A DNA stretch of 64,000 nt from Carex sylvatica (lineage: Eukaryota > Streptophyta > Magnoliopsida > Poales > Cyperaceae): NCBI GenBank assembly GCA_964058845.1, contig CAXKVR010000189.1, positions 98,040 through 162,039 of the forward strand. Direction: 5' to 3'. The notes under the pieces are model-generated. The model was not told the origin of the DNA. It made no database searches and saw only the letters and a program-made list of their open reading frames with translations. The position numbers and the translations under genes are program-made. Below, piece after piece: positions 22,666 through 33,452 of this stretch (the stretch's first letter is position 1; the number at the start of each line of letters is the position of its first letter).

Positions 22666-23745
22666 GGAGAATTTCATGTATACTCAATAACTTCAAAATT
22701 ATATATATTTTCTTTTTATTAAAGAGCTCTAGTACACTTGAGTGTGTATATTAGATTTTTGAGAATTGAACAATATGTTCTTTTAGATAGAGATGAGAAT
22801 TTGTGTCACTGCACTAAGTCGGCAGTTCATTACGTATTCTCTCCTTTAAAATTTATAATATCATATTATCCTTCTAAATTTTCAAAACTCACAAATTTAT
22901 TCGATTTACTGACTTTTCTATTAGAAAAACTCATTTAAATTTATAAAGTATCAATTTTATCTTTTTTATTAAAAAAATAAAAAAAATATGTAACATATTT
23001 ATGAAAAATATTAAGTCTCCTAATTAATCACTTTCAAAAAACAAACAATTTATTTTCTTACTTGTGATACACACACATCTAGATCTGTCAAAACATCATG
23101 CCTGTCTGGTCCAATCGGAACACCCGTGGGCATTTTTCCTATACCCGCACTTGCCTGATCCGGCATGGAAAATAACAAAAATAAAAATTAACTTGAGACG
23201 TTCAATTTACAAGACTGATGTTGTACCACTGAGCTTTAGGGACTTCATTGTTTTTTACAAACTTCAAATTTTAAATATTCAGAAAATAACTCTGATATGC
23301 TACTTGCGGGTTACATTTCAAGTCATGTGCCTGACTTGGCCTGTCTCTAGGCCCAGCCTAATTACTTTGTCTATTACAGTGTCGGACTGAGCGAGTAGAG
23401 CTTTGAACCGGGTGGGTATGGATGAGCCGACATGCTAATGAGCTAAATTGTAATAACGACACACAAGCATATATTCAAATGACATTATATATGTATGTAT
23501 AACAATTATAGAAATGAACTATTTGTTTTCAAAACTGATTAATTAAAAGACGAAACGTTTTTCTTATACATATTACATATTTTTTATATTTTAATAAAGA
23601 ATAAAATGAGTTAACAAAAAAATAATAATAATAAAGTAAATTTGTGAACTTTTGTGAAATTTAAAAGGGTAATATGATATTATTAATTTTAGACGAGGGA
23701 ACACGTAATCTTGAGGTTTTTTAAGAGTATACATAAAATTCTCCA
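22666..23745. mobile_element. Long-TIR non-autonomous element (ATGTATACCCC family), copy 2
   Basis: Starts GGAGAATTTCATGTATACTC and ends GAGTATACATAAAATTCTCC. Inner arms repeat the family words TATAATATCATATTA and AAAACTCACAAATTTATT with their reverse complements. The centre has the ACACACAC-bearing segment of copy 1 and GC-richer hAT-like words (CTGTCTGGTCCAATC), perhaps a nested fragment. Confidence 0.7.
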
Positions 23746-23848
23746 AACATTTCTGAACCAAAAATCGGTTGGAAGATTTAAAGTTGAAAGACTTTATATG
23801 TATTCTTAATAAGCAAAATATTGTGGAAAAAGCAATCGAGTAAAACTA

Positions 23849-24239
23849 GGGTGTTCTTGAGTTCACTGAGCTTCTTCGTGAACTCAAGTATAAAATTCAT
23901 TAAATCGGTTTTAAATGACGAATTTGAACTGTTGAAATCCGCCTACCTTACGAGTGATGTATTTACATATGAAAATTTTTAACATTCGAATTAATTTAGT
24001 ATAAAGTCAATCGGTCAAAATTAGAAGGTTAATAAATTAATTTTAATGCATTCATTTTTTGAATTTTTTTTACTGCTTGACTTTATACTAAATTAATTTG
24101 AATGTTTAAAATTTTCACATGTAGACGCATCACTCGTAAGATAGATGGATTTTAACAGTTCAAATTCATCATTTAAATCCGATTTAATGAGTTTTAAATT
24201 TAAGTTCACTAAAAAACTTGATGAACTTAAAAACACCCT
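23849..24239. mobile_element. Foldback element, family II
   Basis: Ends AGGGTGTTCTTGAGTTCA and TGAACTTAAAAACACCCT are mirrored. Inner arms carry TTTAAATGACGAATTTGAAC and its mirror GTTCAAATTCATCATTTAAA, and AATTTAGTATAAAGTCAA with its mirror. Almost the whole 391 bp folds on itself. Confidence 0.8.
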
Positions 24240-25827
24240 AGTTCTCCTCAAAGCAATCTACGTTTGATGAATAGCGGAGAATACCAACAAACCTTTATCC
24301 CACTAATGAGGAATGAATAATTGCCATTGGTATGCAACCTCAAAAAGATGCTTTTAGGGGTGCTTTCTATGAAGAAAAAAATCGGAAACACCGCAACAAA
24401 CGAGTCCGTATCCCCTGCATTAATTCCGATCTTGACGGCCACCGGACAGTTTGTTATTAAAATAAATAAAAATAAAAATAAAAAACACGCTCAGATCTTG
24501 GTATTGAATATCGACCGTTCAGATTTTGTTTTTATATTTGTTTATTTCAGTTTTATTTTCAGTTCTGGAGGCACAGAATAGGTTTTTGGTGTTTAGGCAC
24601 AGAATAACCTCTTGAACTTGTACAAATCTGGAACCCAAAATCTGTCACAGAAAAGGCATTACTAAGACTGCACAGTTCTGATAATATGTAAAACTGTAAA
24701 ATTATTAGTATTTTGTACTATATCAGGATATTAGTACTACTGCATTTTGTAATTAACAGGTTGGAGCAAGAGAAGTATTATGTGAAGACTAAAGAGTGCT
24801 TGTTGCTTAGGTGTTAAATTGTTTGTGCTAAATAATATTTGTGTAACAGTGTTAAATTTTTATTTTTAGCTTAGTGTTAAATTATATTTGTGCTGAATTA
24901 TGAAAAACTATGTTATTTGCTGTGTTAAATCACATTTCTTTGTTGTTTTGATGTTAAATTTTACTTCATTGTTTTGTTGTATAAATTGTTGTTGGTTTGG
25001 ATTGGGCTGGGCCGGGTAAGGTAGCCTATGGGCACAGTCAGGCAGGCACATGCAGCATGGGCCTAGAGAAAATGGCCATGAGCGGGTCAGGTCTAAATTT
25101 TCAAGCCCGTCAGATTTGACCAAGCAGGCAAATCATTAATTTTTAACAAGCAGGTCAGGTTTGGGCTTGACAAAATACCTGTGGACTTGGTCCATTGCCA
25201 TCTCTAATTTGGTTTATGCATGTGATGCGCGAGACCCTTTAATATTCATGTCAATAAGAATCAGATAGTCCGAATTTGTTTTGCAGTAGCCAAAAATTGA
25301 TGTTGCATATCAAACTTATCAACACCATTAATTATCATTTAGTAAAATTTTGAAAGTACTATATTCTTGTTTACAAATTGAAATAATTCAATTAAATGAT
25401 TGAATCATGTCCATAACAAATGAACAAAACTCAAAGATACTTCTCAATTACAATATTTTCTTCGTCACTTTCTCTTATAGTGCATATGGGTAGAGAAATT
25501 GATTAGTGAGAATAGTGATCTAGTTTTAAAATTGAGAATAGAGTTAAATATTAGTTGGTAGTTCTTGATTTAAATATTAGTTAGCTCAAAATAATGATGC
25601 TATTTTTTAATTCACTTTATTCTTACTCTAGTCAAATGCACTCATAGTAATTGAGTGTATTTGATTGGGATAAAAATAGAGATGACTTTGAATTAGTTTC
25701 ACTATTTAATAAAAAAGATGTAGTGATTCAAACACAAATATGAAAATTGAATTAGCTCAAGAAGACGAGAATAGAAAGTGGTACTAACTCAAGTGGTATG
25801 AAAATAGAGAGTCAAATTTGCTAAAAA
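24240..25827. other. Intergenic DNA with a degenerate repeat near 24990-25200
   Basis: Around 24990-25200 there are GGGCTGGGCCGGG and CAGGCAGGCACATGC words typical of degenerate hAT-like MITEs. The rest is AT-rich with no gene recognised. Confidence 0.4.
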
Positions 25828-26030
25828 TGGGTATGTTTGGATGCAACCCTGAGAATAGTAAGAATAGCGCTAACCTGAATGTAACCCTGAAGTTAGTGCT
25901 ATTCCATCGTTTGAATGAGTTAGCAAGAACAACACTCATTCCAAAAATAACTCTATTCTTAGAGTGATCTAAACGTAGAATAGTAGTCAATAACTCAAGA
26001 AAAATGCTAATCCTATGCTATTATGAATTT
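25828..26030. repeat. Truncated MITE related to the one in the BAHD intron
   Basis: Begins GGGTATGTTTGGAT and contains AATAGCGCTAACCTGAA, GTTTGAATGAGTTAGCAAG and AATAACTCAAGAA, matching the reverse complement of 20329-20543. The second terminus is missing. Confidence 0.55.
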
Positions 26031-26315
26031 CAAGATACTAATATTTTTCTTAAGTTTTTAAAATTTTAAGACTTTAATTAAGACTTTTGTTATTAATTTT
26101 CTACTTGCAATAACAAAACGATCATCGTGAAAAAAAATTACCTCAATACAAGATTGATAGCGCGAGTTACCAGGAGCGAATCTAAGGCTTAGTCAAAGGT
26201 GGCTAAGCTACCCCTATAATTTAAAATTTTTTATTATACATATACAAATTTAATTAAATTTAATTTTTTTAAATTCTTTATATAGTTTAGTCACTCTTAA
26301 TAAATGACAAATATT

Positions 26316-26380
26316 TAGTTGTAGTCTAGTGGTTAAAGTTTTATTTTGTGGTTGAGAGATCTTGAGTTCAAATTCCATCA
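26316..26380 (+). repeat. tRNA-derived SINE head (A and B box)
   Basis: TAGTCTAGTGGTTAAAG (A-box-like) is followed 30 bases later by GAGTTCAAATTCC (B-box-like), the spacing of a pol III promoter in plant tRNA-derived SINEs. No complete tRNA cloverleaf is seen and the SINE tail is not delimited. Confidence 0.5.
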
Positions 26381-26772
26381 CTATAATTGTGCATTTTAAT
26401 TTTCAGCCACTCTTAAATTTTTCTAGTTCCGCATCACTTCAAGAAATAGCAAACAAAAGTCATTGGTTTAAAATATTGGCAATTAGAACATTTATATGCC
26501 CTTATCTGAAAAAGTATGTGGAATTAACACGCCGATCGAAGGTTTAAATGTTTAATGACACCTCTTCTCTTTCTTTTTCAGTTGCGAAATGTTTGTAGAT
26601 CGACATTGGTGTTGCGGGTAATATATTAACAAAATATGAATTTTAATAGTTTAGTGGTAGAAAAAAGTGTCATATGGGCAATAAAGATGGGTGTAGAAGT
26701 TTAATAGTTTGAAATTTGGATGCTTCTCTCCTCTTTAGTGGCATCTCTATAATCAAGTATATATATATATAT

Positions 26773-27199
26773 AGAGGTTAGCTACTATGCTTATATAAGC
26801 ATATCTCTACATATGCTTATAACTCATTTTTGTGTTTCCAATGTCCAAATAGTCGATCTGAATCGTTAGATGTGATCTATATATTGAAATGTGCTTGGAG
26901 ACCAAATTTTATATTTTTCTGAATTTGTTTACTATTTATTAAGCCAATTTGAAAATTTCTGATCCAACGGTGGCTTCTGATTTTACTGTTTTGTTAAGCC
27001 ACCGTTGGATCAGCGATTTTCAAAGTGGCTTAATAAATAGTAAAAAAATTCAGAAAAATGTAAAATTTCGTCTCCAAGAACATATTAATATGGAGAACAA
27101 AATGAATGGTTCCGATCGACCATTTGGACATTGAAAACACAAAAATGAGTTATAAGCATATGTGGGGATATGCTTATATAAGCATAGTAGCCAACCTCT
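26773..27199. mobile_element. Foldback element, family I, alpha arms, copy 1
   Basis: Starts AGAGGTTAGCTACTATGC and ends GCATAGTAGCCAACCTCT, and both arms continue through ATGCTTATAACTCATTTTT. The inner arms carry the family I core (GATCTGAATCGTTAGATGTG, AAATGTGCTTGGAGACCAAA, TTTACTATTTATTAAG) and a central hairpin GATCCAACGGTGGCTT. About 427 bp, nearly all palindromic, inserted in a TA repeat. Confidence 0.85.
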
Positions 27200-27402
27200 C
27201 TCTATATATATATTATAAGAAATATAAACCCTACTTTTTCGTACAGGAGTTGAGACATATTTTGTTCATCACAAAACATTTTAATGTATTTTTCCATCAT
27301 GAAGATAAAATTGGTCAACCTCTCCATTATGAATTGGCAACGGAAAGAAAGGTTGCGAAATTGAAGGTACAAATTGTAGGTCCCATTTGATGTCTATTGT
27401 TG

Positions 27403-27615
27403 GGAGTCGGAGTAGGTCCGATGTTCATTGGACCTACTTTGGTTCGATGGATGTTGTGACCATCCAATTGCATCAAGAATCGTGCACTTCGTATTAAAAT
27501 CTGTGTGAATTTTTATTAATTTTCGTGCACACAGATCTTAATGCTAATCGTACGGTGATAGAACCCATCGAACATAAAAGTAGGTCCAATGGACATCGGA
27601 CCTATTCCTATCTCC
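27403..27615. mobile_element. MITE family A (GTAGGTCCGATG), copy 1
   Basis: Ends GGAGTCGGAGTAGGTCCGATG-like (left) and CATCGGACCTATTCCTATCTCC-like (right) are inverted. Flanks are TATTGTTG (27395-27402 and 27616-27623), an 8-bp duplication (9 bp if the shared C is counted). Inside, GATGCAATTGGATGG and CGTACGGTGATAG-type words are shared with the copies at 37871 and 50488. Confidence 0.85.
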
Positions 27616-27719
27616 TATTGTTGAGCATCAGGTTTGTTTCATTTCTTTTCTTACATAGAAAATTGTAAATTTCTCAAATCACAAGTAACATTTTCATTTT
27701 TATGCCTTTGCAAAGTACG

Positions 27720-27900
27720 AAACGGTCTATGCTGTGAATTAATATCTCTATTAAAAAAAGTTCAAATCGATCTAAATTATTTAACATGATCTTCATATAA
27801 AAATGTACTTGGAAATCAAATTGTACATTTTTTTATCATTTTTTTTTTACTTTTTTTTAAAAAATAAATTGAAACACATGATCTGAAAATTTTGAATTAT
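27720..27900. repeat. Foldback family I fragment
   Basis: Contains GTTCAAATCGATCTAAATTA, ATGATCTTCATATAAAAATG and TACTTGGAAATCAAA, the left inner arm of family I. The right arm is missing. Confidence 0.5.
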
Positions 27901-27964
27901 TCGAAAGTAGTGATTTATACCCATCACGACTTCATAATTTTAGTGCAAGCATAATTCTTGTGGA

Positions 27965-28270
27965 CCGAAATTTTTATTTACACCCTTTAAAAAAATAATA
28001 ATAAACCAAAACACTTCAAATTGTGGGGAATTTCACATTTACTCGAGCCGTCAAGTCAATCTGCAACTTTATTCATGGGGGGCCGCAGATTGGTTTGGAG
28101 ACCTCTCAAAACTTAAATATATTTAATATTACAGTGTATTTTTTGGACTTTTGGAGGGGTGCCAAGCCAATCTGCGATCTCCTTGGCGGTCCAAGTAGGT
28201 GTGAAATTCTCTCAAAATCAGAGTGTTTTGGTTTTTTTATTTTTTATTATGGTATAAATAAAAATTTCGG
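27965..28270. mobile_element. MITE of the CCGAAATTTTTATT family, copy 2
   Basis: Starts CCGAAATTTTTATTTACACC and ends GGTATAAATAAAAATTTCGG. The interior has GCCGTCAAGTCAATCTGCAAC and its partner GCAGATTGGTTTGGAG, then GCCAAGCCAATCTGCGATC, the hairpin units seen in copy 1 but diverged. No target duplication is clear. Confidence 0.75.
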
Positions 28271-29150
28271 AAATACGGAGATAAAGTCTAAAATTCATTA
28301 TATGATCAATTACATTGATATTTAATATTAAAGAATGACTGGTCAATTCTGTATTGAGGTTTGGTTAACAAATATTTGAATATTTGATACAGTAATGATT
28401 AATTATCAAACCAAATAAGTAAAAACTCAACGTTAATTTATATTTTTCGAATCTTTTAAAGGTTAAACTTGAGGTTAATTTGGTTAACAAATTGTATTTA
28501 TATATAATTTTTTCTATAGTTTAATTAGAATAAAACACTATAAAATCTATAAATTAATTTCATACATAATATAAAATTTTATATAATTAGTCACATTCAC
28601 ATTTAACTTTCATAGCTTAAAAATTCTGAGTTCGCCCATGCTCGAAAATCTTTGAAGAAAACTTGAAAGAAATAAAAATTAAGAACTGAAGTAAAATTGC
28701 AAGATACATAAATTAAAACAAAAGATAACTTTGATAATTTATTCAACACAACATAACATCTAGATTGCAAAAAGATTCCAAAAAATACATAGAGAGCATA
28801 TAAGCAAAACTATTGATTGTTTCACAAATACAAATAGGATATATATAACTATATCACCAACAAATAGTGTCAAGGTTGTTGACAACATAATTCTATCCGA
28901 CCTGTATTCATGAAAAAAGCCAATAACTTGCAATATATTATGACAACATGGCAAGATGGAACACCACAGCTAGCGTACATCATGAAGGTGTAAAAGTTAC
29001 AGTATCTACATTTATAAAATTAAACTAAAATTAGAACAAATATAACTAAAATTTATTAATTTTAACACAATTTAAAAAAACACCACACTCATGCAATTAA
29101 TTTTAATTCTCTTATGTGTGTGTGTATATATATATATAGAGAGAGAGAGA
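28271..29150. other. Intergenic AT-rich DNA, nothing recognised
   Basis: No gene resemblance and no repeat arms found before the (TG)n(TA)n(GA)n tract that starts near 29115. Confidence 0.45.
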
Positions 29151-29154
29151 GAGA

Positions 29155-29563
29155 TGGACTTAGGTGAGCTATGGCTCACCAAGCATCTGTACTCCACGCT
29201 GTATTTTCATTTTGAAAATCTAAACGACCGATCCGAACCATTAGATTTGATCTCTATATTAAAATGTGCTTGGAGACCAAATTTTACATTTTTTTTTACT
29301 ATTTATTAAGTATTTTTTAAAATTGTTGTTTTGCTGTGAACAGTAAAAAACAGTAAAATTTTCTGGACCATCGGATCAGCAATTTTCAAAAATTCTTAAT
29401 AAATAGTAAATAAAATTCCAAAAAATATAAAATTTGGTCTCCAAGCACATTTCAATATGGAAAACAAGATGAACGTTCGGATCGGTTGTTTGAATTTTCA
29501 AAATGGCTAAAATGAGTCATGACTCACCAATGCGAAATAAGTCATGGCTCATTTTAGCCCAAC
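29155..29563. mobile_element. Foldback element, family I, beta arms
   Basis: Outer arms are TTAGGTGAGCTATGGCTCACC (left) and GGTGAGTC / AAATGAGCCATGAC on the reverse strand (right). The inner arms carry the same core as the alpha copies (GATCCGAACCATTAGATTTG, AAATGTGCTTGGAGACCAAA). It sits between (GA)n tracts. Confidence 0.75.
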
Positions 29564-29583
29564 TATATATATAGAGAGAGAGA

Positions 29584-29964
29584 GTAAGGCTAGGGTGCTA
29601 TGGGTTGCATAGAGGGCTATAGTGCTACGGCTCAATATTCGAGTTCTTAAAATTTTAACGATCGATCCGAACCATTCATCTTGTTCTCTGTATTAATATG
29701 TGTTTGGAGATCAAATTTTATATTTTTTGAAAAAATTTTACTATTTTTTTAGATAGGTAGAAAATCACTTGATCTAAAAAATTATGCACCATTCATATAT
29801 TTGATTTTCTAACTATCTAAAAAAATAGTAAAAATTTTTCAAAAAATGTAAAATTTGTTCTCCAAACACATATTAATATGGAGAACAAGATGAACGGTTC
29901 GAATCGACCGTTAGAATTTTAAGAACTCAAATATTGAGCCGTAACACTGTAGTCCTCTATGCAA
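29584..29964. mobile_element. Foldback element, family I, gamma arms
   Basis: Outer arms TTGCATAGAGGGCTATAGTG (left) and its mirror CACTGTAGTCCTCTATGCAA (right), continuing through GGCTCAATATTCGAGTTC. Inner core GATCCGAACCATTCATCTTG, ATATGTGTTTGGAGATCAAA. The outermost left bases TAAGGCTAGGGTGC have no clear mirror. Confidence 0.75.
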
Positions 29965-29983
29965 TATATATATATATATATAT

Positions 29984-30406
29984 AGGGGTTGGCTACTATG
30001 CTTATATAAGCATATCCCCACATATGCTTATAACTCATTTTTGTATTTTCAATGTCCAAATGGTCGATCTGAACCGTTAAATATGATCTCTATATTGAAA
30101 TGTGCTTGGAGACCAAATTTTATATTTTTATGAATTTTTTTACTATTTATTAAGCCACTTTGAAAATCGCTGATCCAACGGTGGCTTAACAAAACAGTAA
30201 AATCAGAAGCCACCGTTGGATCATAGATTTTCAAATTGGCTTAATAAATAGTAAACAAATTCAGAAAAATGTAAAATTTGGTCTCCAAGTACATTTCAAT
30301 ATAAAGATCACATCTAACGGTTCAGATCAATCATTTGGACATTGAAAATACAAAAATGAGTTATAAGGATATGTGGGAATATGCTTATATAAGCATAGTA
30401 GCCAAC

Positions 30407-30410
<4 letters not shown>
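29984..30410. mobile_element. Foldback element, family I, alpha arms, copy 2
   Basis: Starts AGGGGTTGGCTACTATGC and ends GCATAGTAGCCAACCTCT. It is a close relative of 26773-27199 in arms, core and central GATCCAACGGTGGCTT hairpin. It is separated from the gamma element only by a TA repeat. Confidence 0.85.
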
Positions 30411-30439
<29 letters not shown>

Positions 30440-30443
<4 letters not shown>

Positions 30444-30650
30444 TGATTGTAAACAAGAATAGCTCTTTTGCCATTTGTCTTGTTATAATAGTTAAATTCA
30501 ACTTTTTGTAAGAATAAACTATTATAATAAGACAAAAGAGTTGAATTTACTATTTTAGTTATTCAATTTCATCCAAACAAAGAACAAGCTATGCTAAATA
30601 GTCTTGTTCTAAAAATAGACTATTCTTACTCCAATCAAATATACCCTATC
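30440..30650. mobile_element. Short MITE with TTTGATTGTAAACAAGAATAG start
   Basis: TTTGATTGTAAACAAGAATAG on the left is mirrored by CTATTCTTACTCCAATCAAA on the right, and inner words (CTATTATAATAAGACAAAAG against CTTGTTATAATAG) are also mirrored. It lies just after the CT/TA microsatellite that follows the alpha copy. Confidence 0.55.
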
Positions 30651-30914
30651 GTTCAGAAACTTAAAAAGAAATTTTCACACAAATCATAAAATAATTTACA
30701 AAATAAATGAATGAATGAATATAAAGAAATAAAATTTGTTACTTTTATTTTGAAAAAGAAAACAGGAACTTTGTTCCTGCATTTTCTCATTCAATGGTTG
30801 ATTTTCATTGAGATTTAAGCATAAAAAAATTTGAACGGTTGAACAAGGAAAAACATATTCCTACTTTTTCAAAAGAAAAACAATATATTTTCTTCCGAAT
30901 ATGAATTCTTATTT

Positions 30915-31322
30915 GAGGAGGGATCCACTTACAACAACTTGAAAGTTACAACATCTTATAACATCATTTTTTTTCATTTTCAAAGTCTAAATCGTCGATC
31001 CAAACCGTTAGATATTCAATCTATATTAAAACATGCTTGCAGACCAAATTTTATATTTTTTGAAATTTTTTTGCTATTTATTAAGATGGGTACAAAATCG
31101 CTGTATTTATTAAAATTCTGCACCATTAAAAAACAGCGATTTTGTACCCATCTTAATAAATAGCAAAAAAATTTCAAAAAATGTAAAATTTGGTCTGCAA
31201 GCATGTTTTAATATAGATTGAATATCTAACGGTTTGGATCGACGATTTAGACTTTGAAAATGAAAAAAAATAATGTTGTAAGATGTTGTAACTTTCAAGT
31301 TGTTGTAAGTGAATCCCTCATC
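30915..31322. mobile_element. Foldback element, family I, delta arms, with 9-bp target duplication
   Basis: Starts GAGGAGGGATCCACTTACAA and ends TTGTAAGTGAATCCCTCATC, flanked by TTCTTATTT at 30906-30914 and 31323-31331, a perfect 9-bp duplication. The arms run through CAACTTGAAAGTTACAACAT. The core (GATCCAAACCGTTAGATATT, GCAGACCAAATTTTATATTT) is that of family I. Translations of both strands are near identical because it is a palindrome; it is not a gene. Confidence 0.9.
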
Positions 31323-31489
31323 TTCTTATTTTTATTAACATGACATATATTGATATCATTTCTATTTATGAAATTAAAATAAATTACAAATTATAAATAA
31401 AATTACCCATAGATAATCTTAAAGTGAAGGCTTTTGAGAATTGCTCATCCACCAATTGAAGTGCTAGCTTCTATTTTTGACATTAACCC

Positions 31490-31525
31490 AAGAAACCAAG
31501 TCATCGGCACATGACTTGGTTTCTT
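31490..31525. repeat. Perfect short hairpin, 15-bp stem, 6-base loop
   Basis: AAGAAACCAAGTCAT at 31490-31504, loop CGGCAC, then ATGACTTGGTTTCTT at 31511-31525, an exact reverse complement followed by T. No neighbouring gene explains it. Confidence 0.8.
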
Positions 31526-32304
31526 TAGGGATCTCTCGCTCTCTAAGTCCACGTTGGGTTGAAAGCTTGCTACCTCAAAGTGCATTCAAACCATTTTATA
31601 GGGGCACAAACCGACTCAAATCTAATAAATTAATCTTTCGCTTTATTATTTATACAATTAATGTACACCATTTTAATGCTCAGACAAAGCGGTGGATCTT
31701 GGCAGCTGGCAGTGCAACGGGGGCAAAGATATTAACAGATAAAATATGGCTCCGTGCAGCGCACTGACTATAGAATCAAAACAGAGCTGCACATGGTTTA
31801 TGCGCTGCATGAAGCCAAAACTACTCTGTTAAAAATTTTACCCTGGAACGGTGCTATACGATTGGTGCATGCGGATTTAAAATCTGTGTACGGGTCAGAG
31901 GAAAGTATAGATTCACTTTGAAAGAGGCAAGTTCAATAGTTCATTGTCTCTGGTCGAATGCATTGAATTTTTTTTGTTTTTTGTTGACAAAAGAAGAAGA
32001 ATATTGTTTGGCCTGTCAAATTCGGCGCGTCGTGTGGTTTCCTTGTTGGAACGCTGAACGACGGGTTTGATTTCATTGTATTTAAATTCCTACCTATATT
32101 TTTCTAAGGAGAACGCCAATGGGCTTTATATTAAACATAAACTTGAGTGCAGAGGATATATTACAGTGAGCTCACAAATATCTACCTATTTTTATTATAT
32201 GGAAACATCATGTAATATTTTATTTTAAAGACCTGCCAACTGTTTTCCAGCTCAATTTCCGATTAAAATTTACAGCATTTTAAAAGATCGCTAGCGACTT
32301 TTAC
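31526..32304. other. Intergenic DNA, nothing recognised
   Basis: Less AT-rich in 31680-31900 but with no recognisable coding resemblance or repeat ends. Confidence 0.45.
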
Positions 32305-32640
32305 ATCTAACACTTTAAATTTAACATTTTTCGTCTGTAAACATTGCTTCATATGTCTGTATAATGCTGATTTTAAATTTGTAAATCTAACAACTAATTA
32401 AAATTTTTATTTTTTAATGCTAGTTGTTGCATCCAACTTCTTAAATCCAAGCCTTTAAGTTTATAAACTTTGTTTCACATGTTTGTAAAATGCTGATTTC
32501 AAGAATGTAAATCTAACAAGTTTTCTAATTTTTTTATCTTTCTAAATCTGGTGCTAATTGCTGCATTTAATCCAAGTTTTCAAATCTGTAAATTTTGATA
32601 CACAAATTTATAAAGTGTCAATTTCAAGTATAATAATATT
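32305..32640. repeat. Degenerate tandem repeat, about 115-130-bp unit, three copies
   Basis: A pattern of GTAAA..TGCTGATTT(C)AA, then TGTAAATCTAACAA, then GCTAGTTGTTGCATCCAA recurs near 32340, 32470 and 32590, each diverged. It ends where the LINE fragment begins. Confidence 0.5.
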
Positions 32641-33452
32641 TTTTCAATTAAATTTCGATAAAAGTGAAATGGTCCCTTTGAATATTAGTGACAGCACAGG
32701 TCGAGATTTAGCTCGGATTGTAGGTTGCAAACTAGTCTCCCTCTCTATTACATATTTAGGTGTTCCTTTGTATTAAAAGAAATTACAGGAAAGTGATTGG
32801 ATGACTCTTATAAAAAAAATTGAGAAACGATTACAAACTTAGAAGGGGAAGTTACTGTCAATGGAAGGGAAGGTTACCTTATTGAATGCAGTAATTTCTA
32901 CGATACCATTATATTTGTTATCTCTTTATAATATGCCTAGTAAAGTGAGAATTAAGATTGATAGAATTAGGATAAATTTTTTATGGTTTGGAGATAATAC
33001 TGTGAGGAAAAAATATTCTTTGATAGCTTGGGATCAAGTCTGTAGGAGTAAAAAACAGGGGGGCTTAGGTGTATTGGATTTAAAGAGAATGAATTCAACT
33101 TTGTTAGCTAAGTGGTTATTCATATTTTATGATTCAAGAGTTACAGGTACATGGAAGCTTATCTTACTTGACAAATATAGCAGTACAGGTCAGATACGAA
33201 CTAAATCATCTTTATGGTCAGATATTCTGAAAATTATCCATCTTGTGCAGGTTATTTCTTATTAGAAGGTGGGTAATGGTAAGAATGTTAGATTCTGGTT
33301 AGATAAATGACATGGTGAGATTGTTCTTTTTGATGAATACCCTAATCTTTCAGATTACGTATAATAAATATATCACTATGCATGAGGTTTTGTCAGGTGC
33401 TTTTATTAACTTAGAATTTGCGAGACAGTTACATGAGGAATATCTTATAGAA

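Noticed and set aside
26949..27134. Small frame with the same protein as one at 30049-30234
   Set aside because: Shared only because both lie in copies of the same foldback element.
30939..31298. Near-identical small proteins on both strands
   Set aside because: They are translations of the two arms of a palindromic foldback element, not genes.
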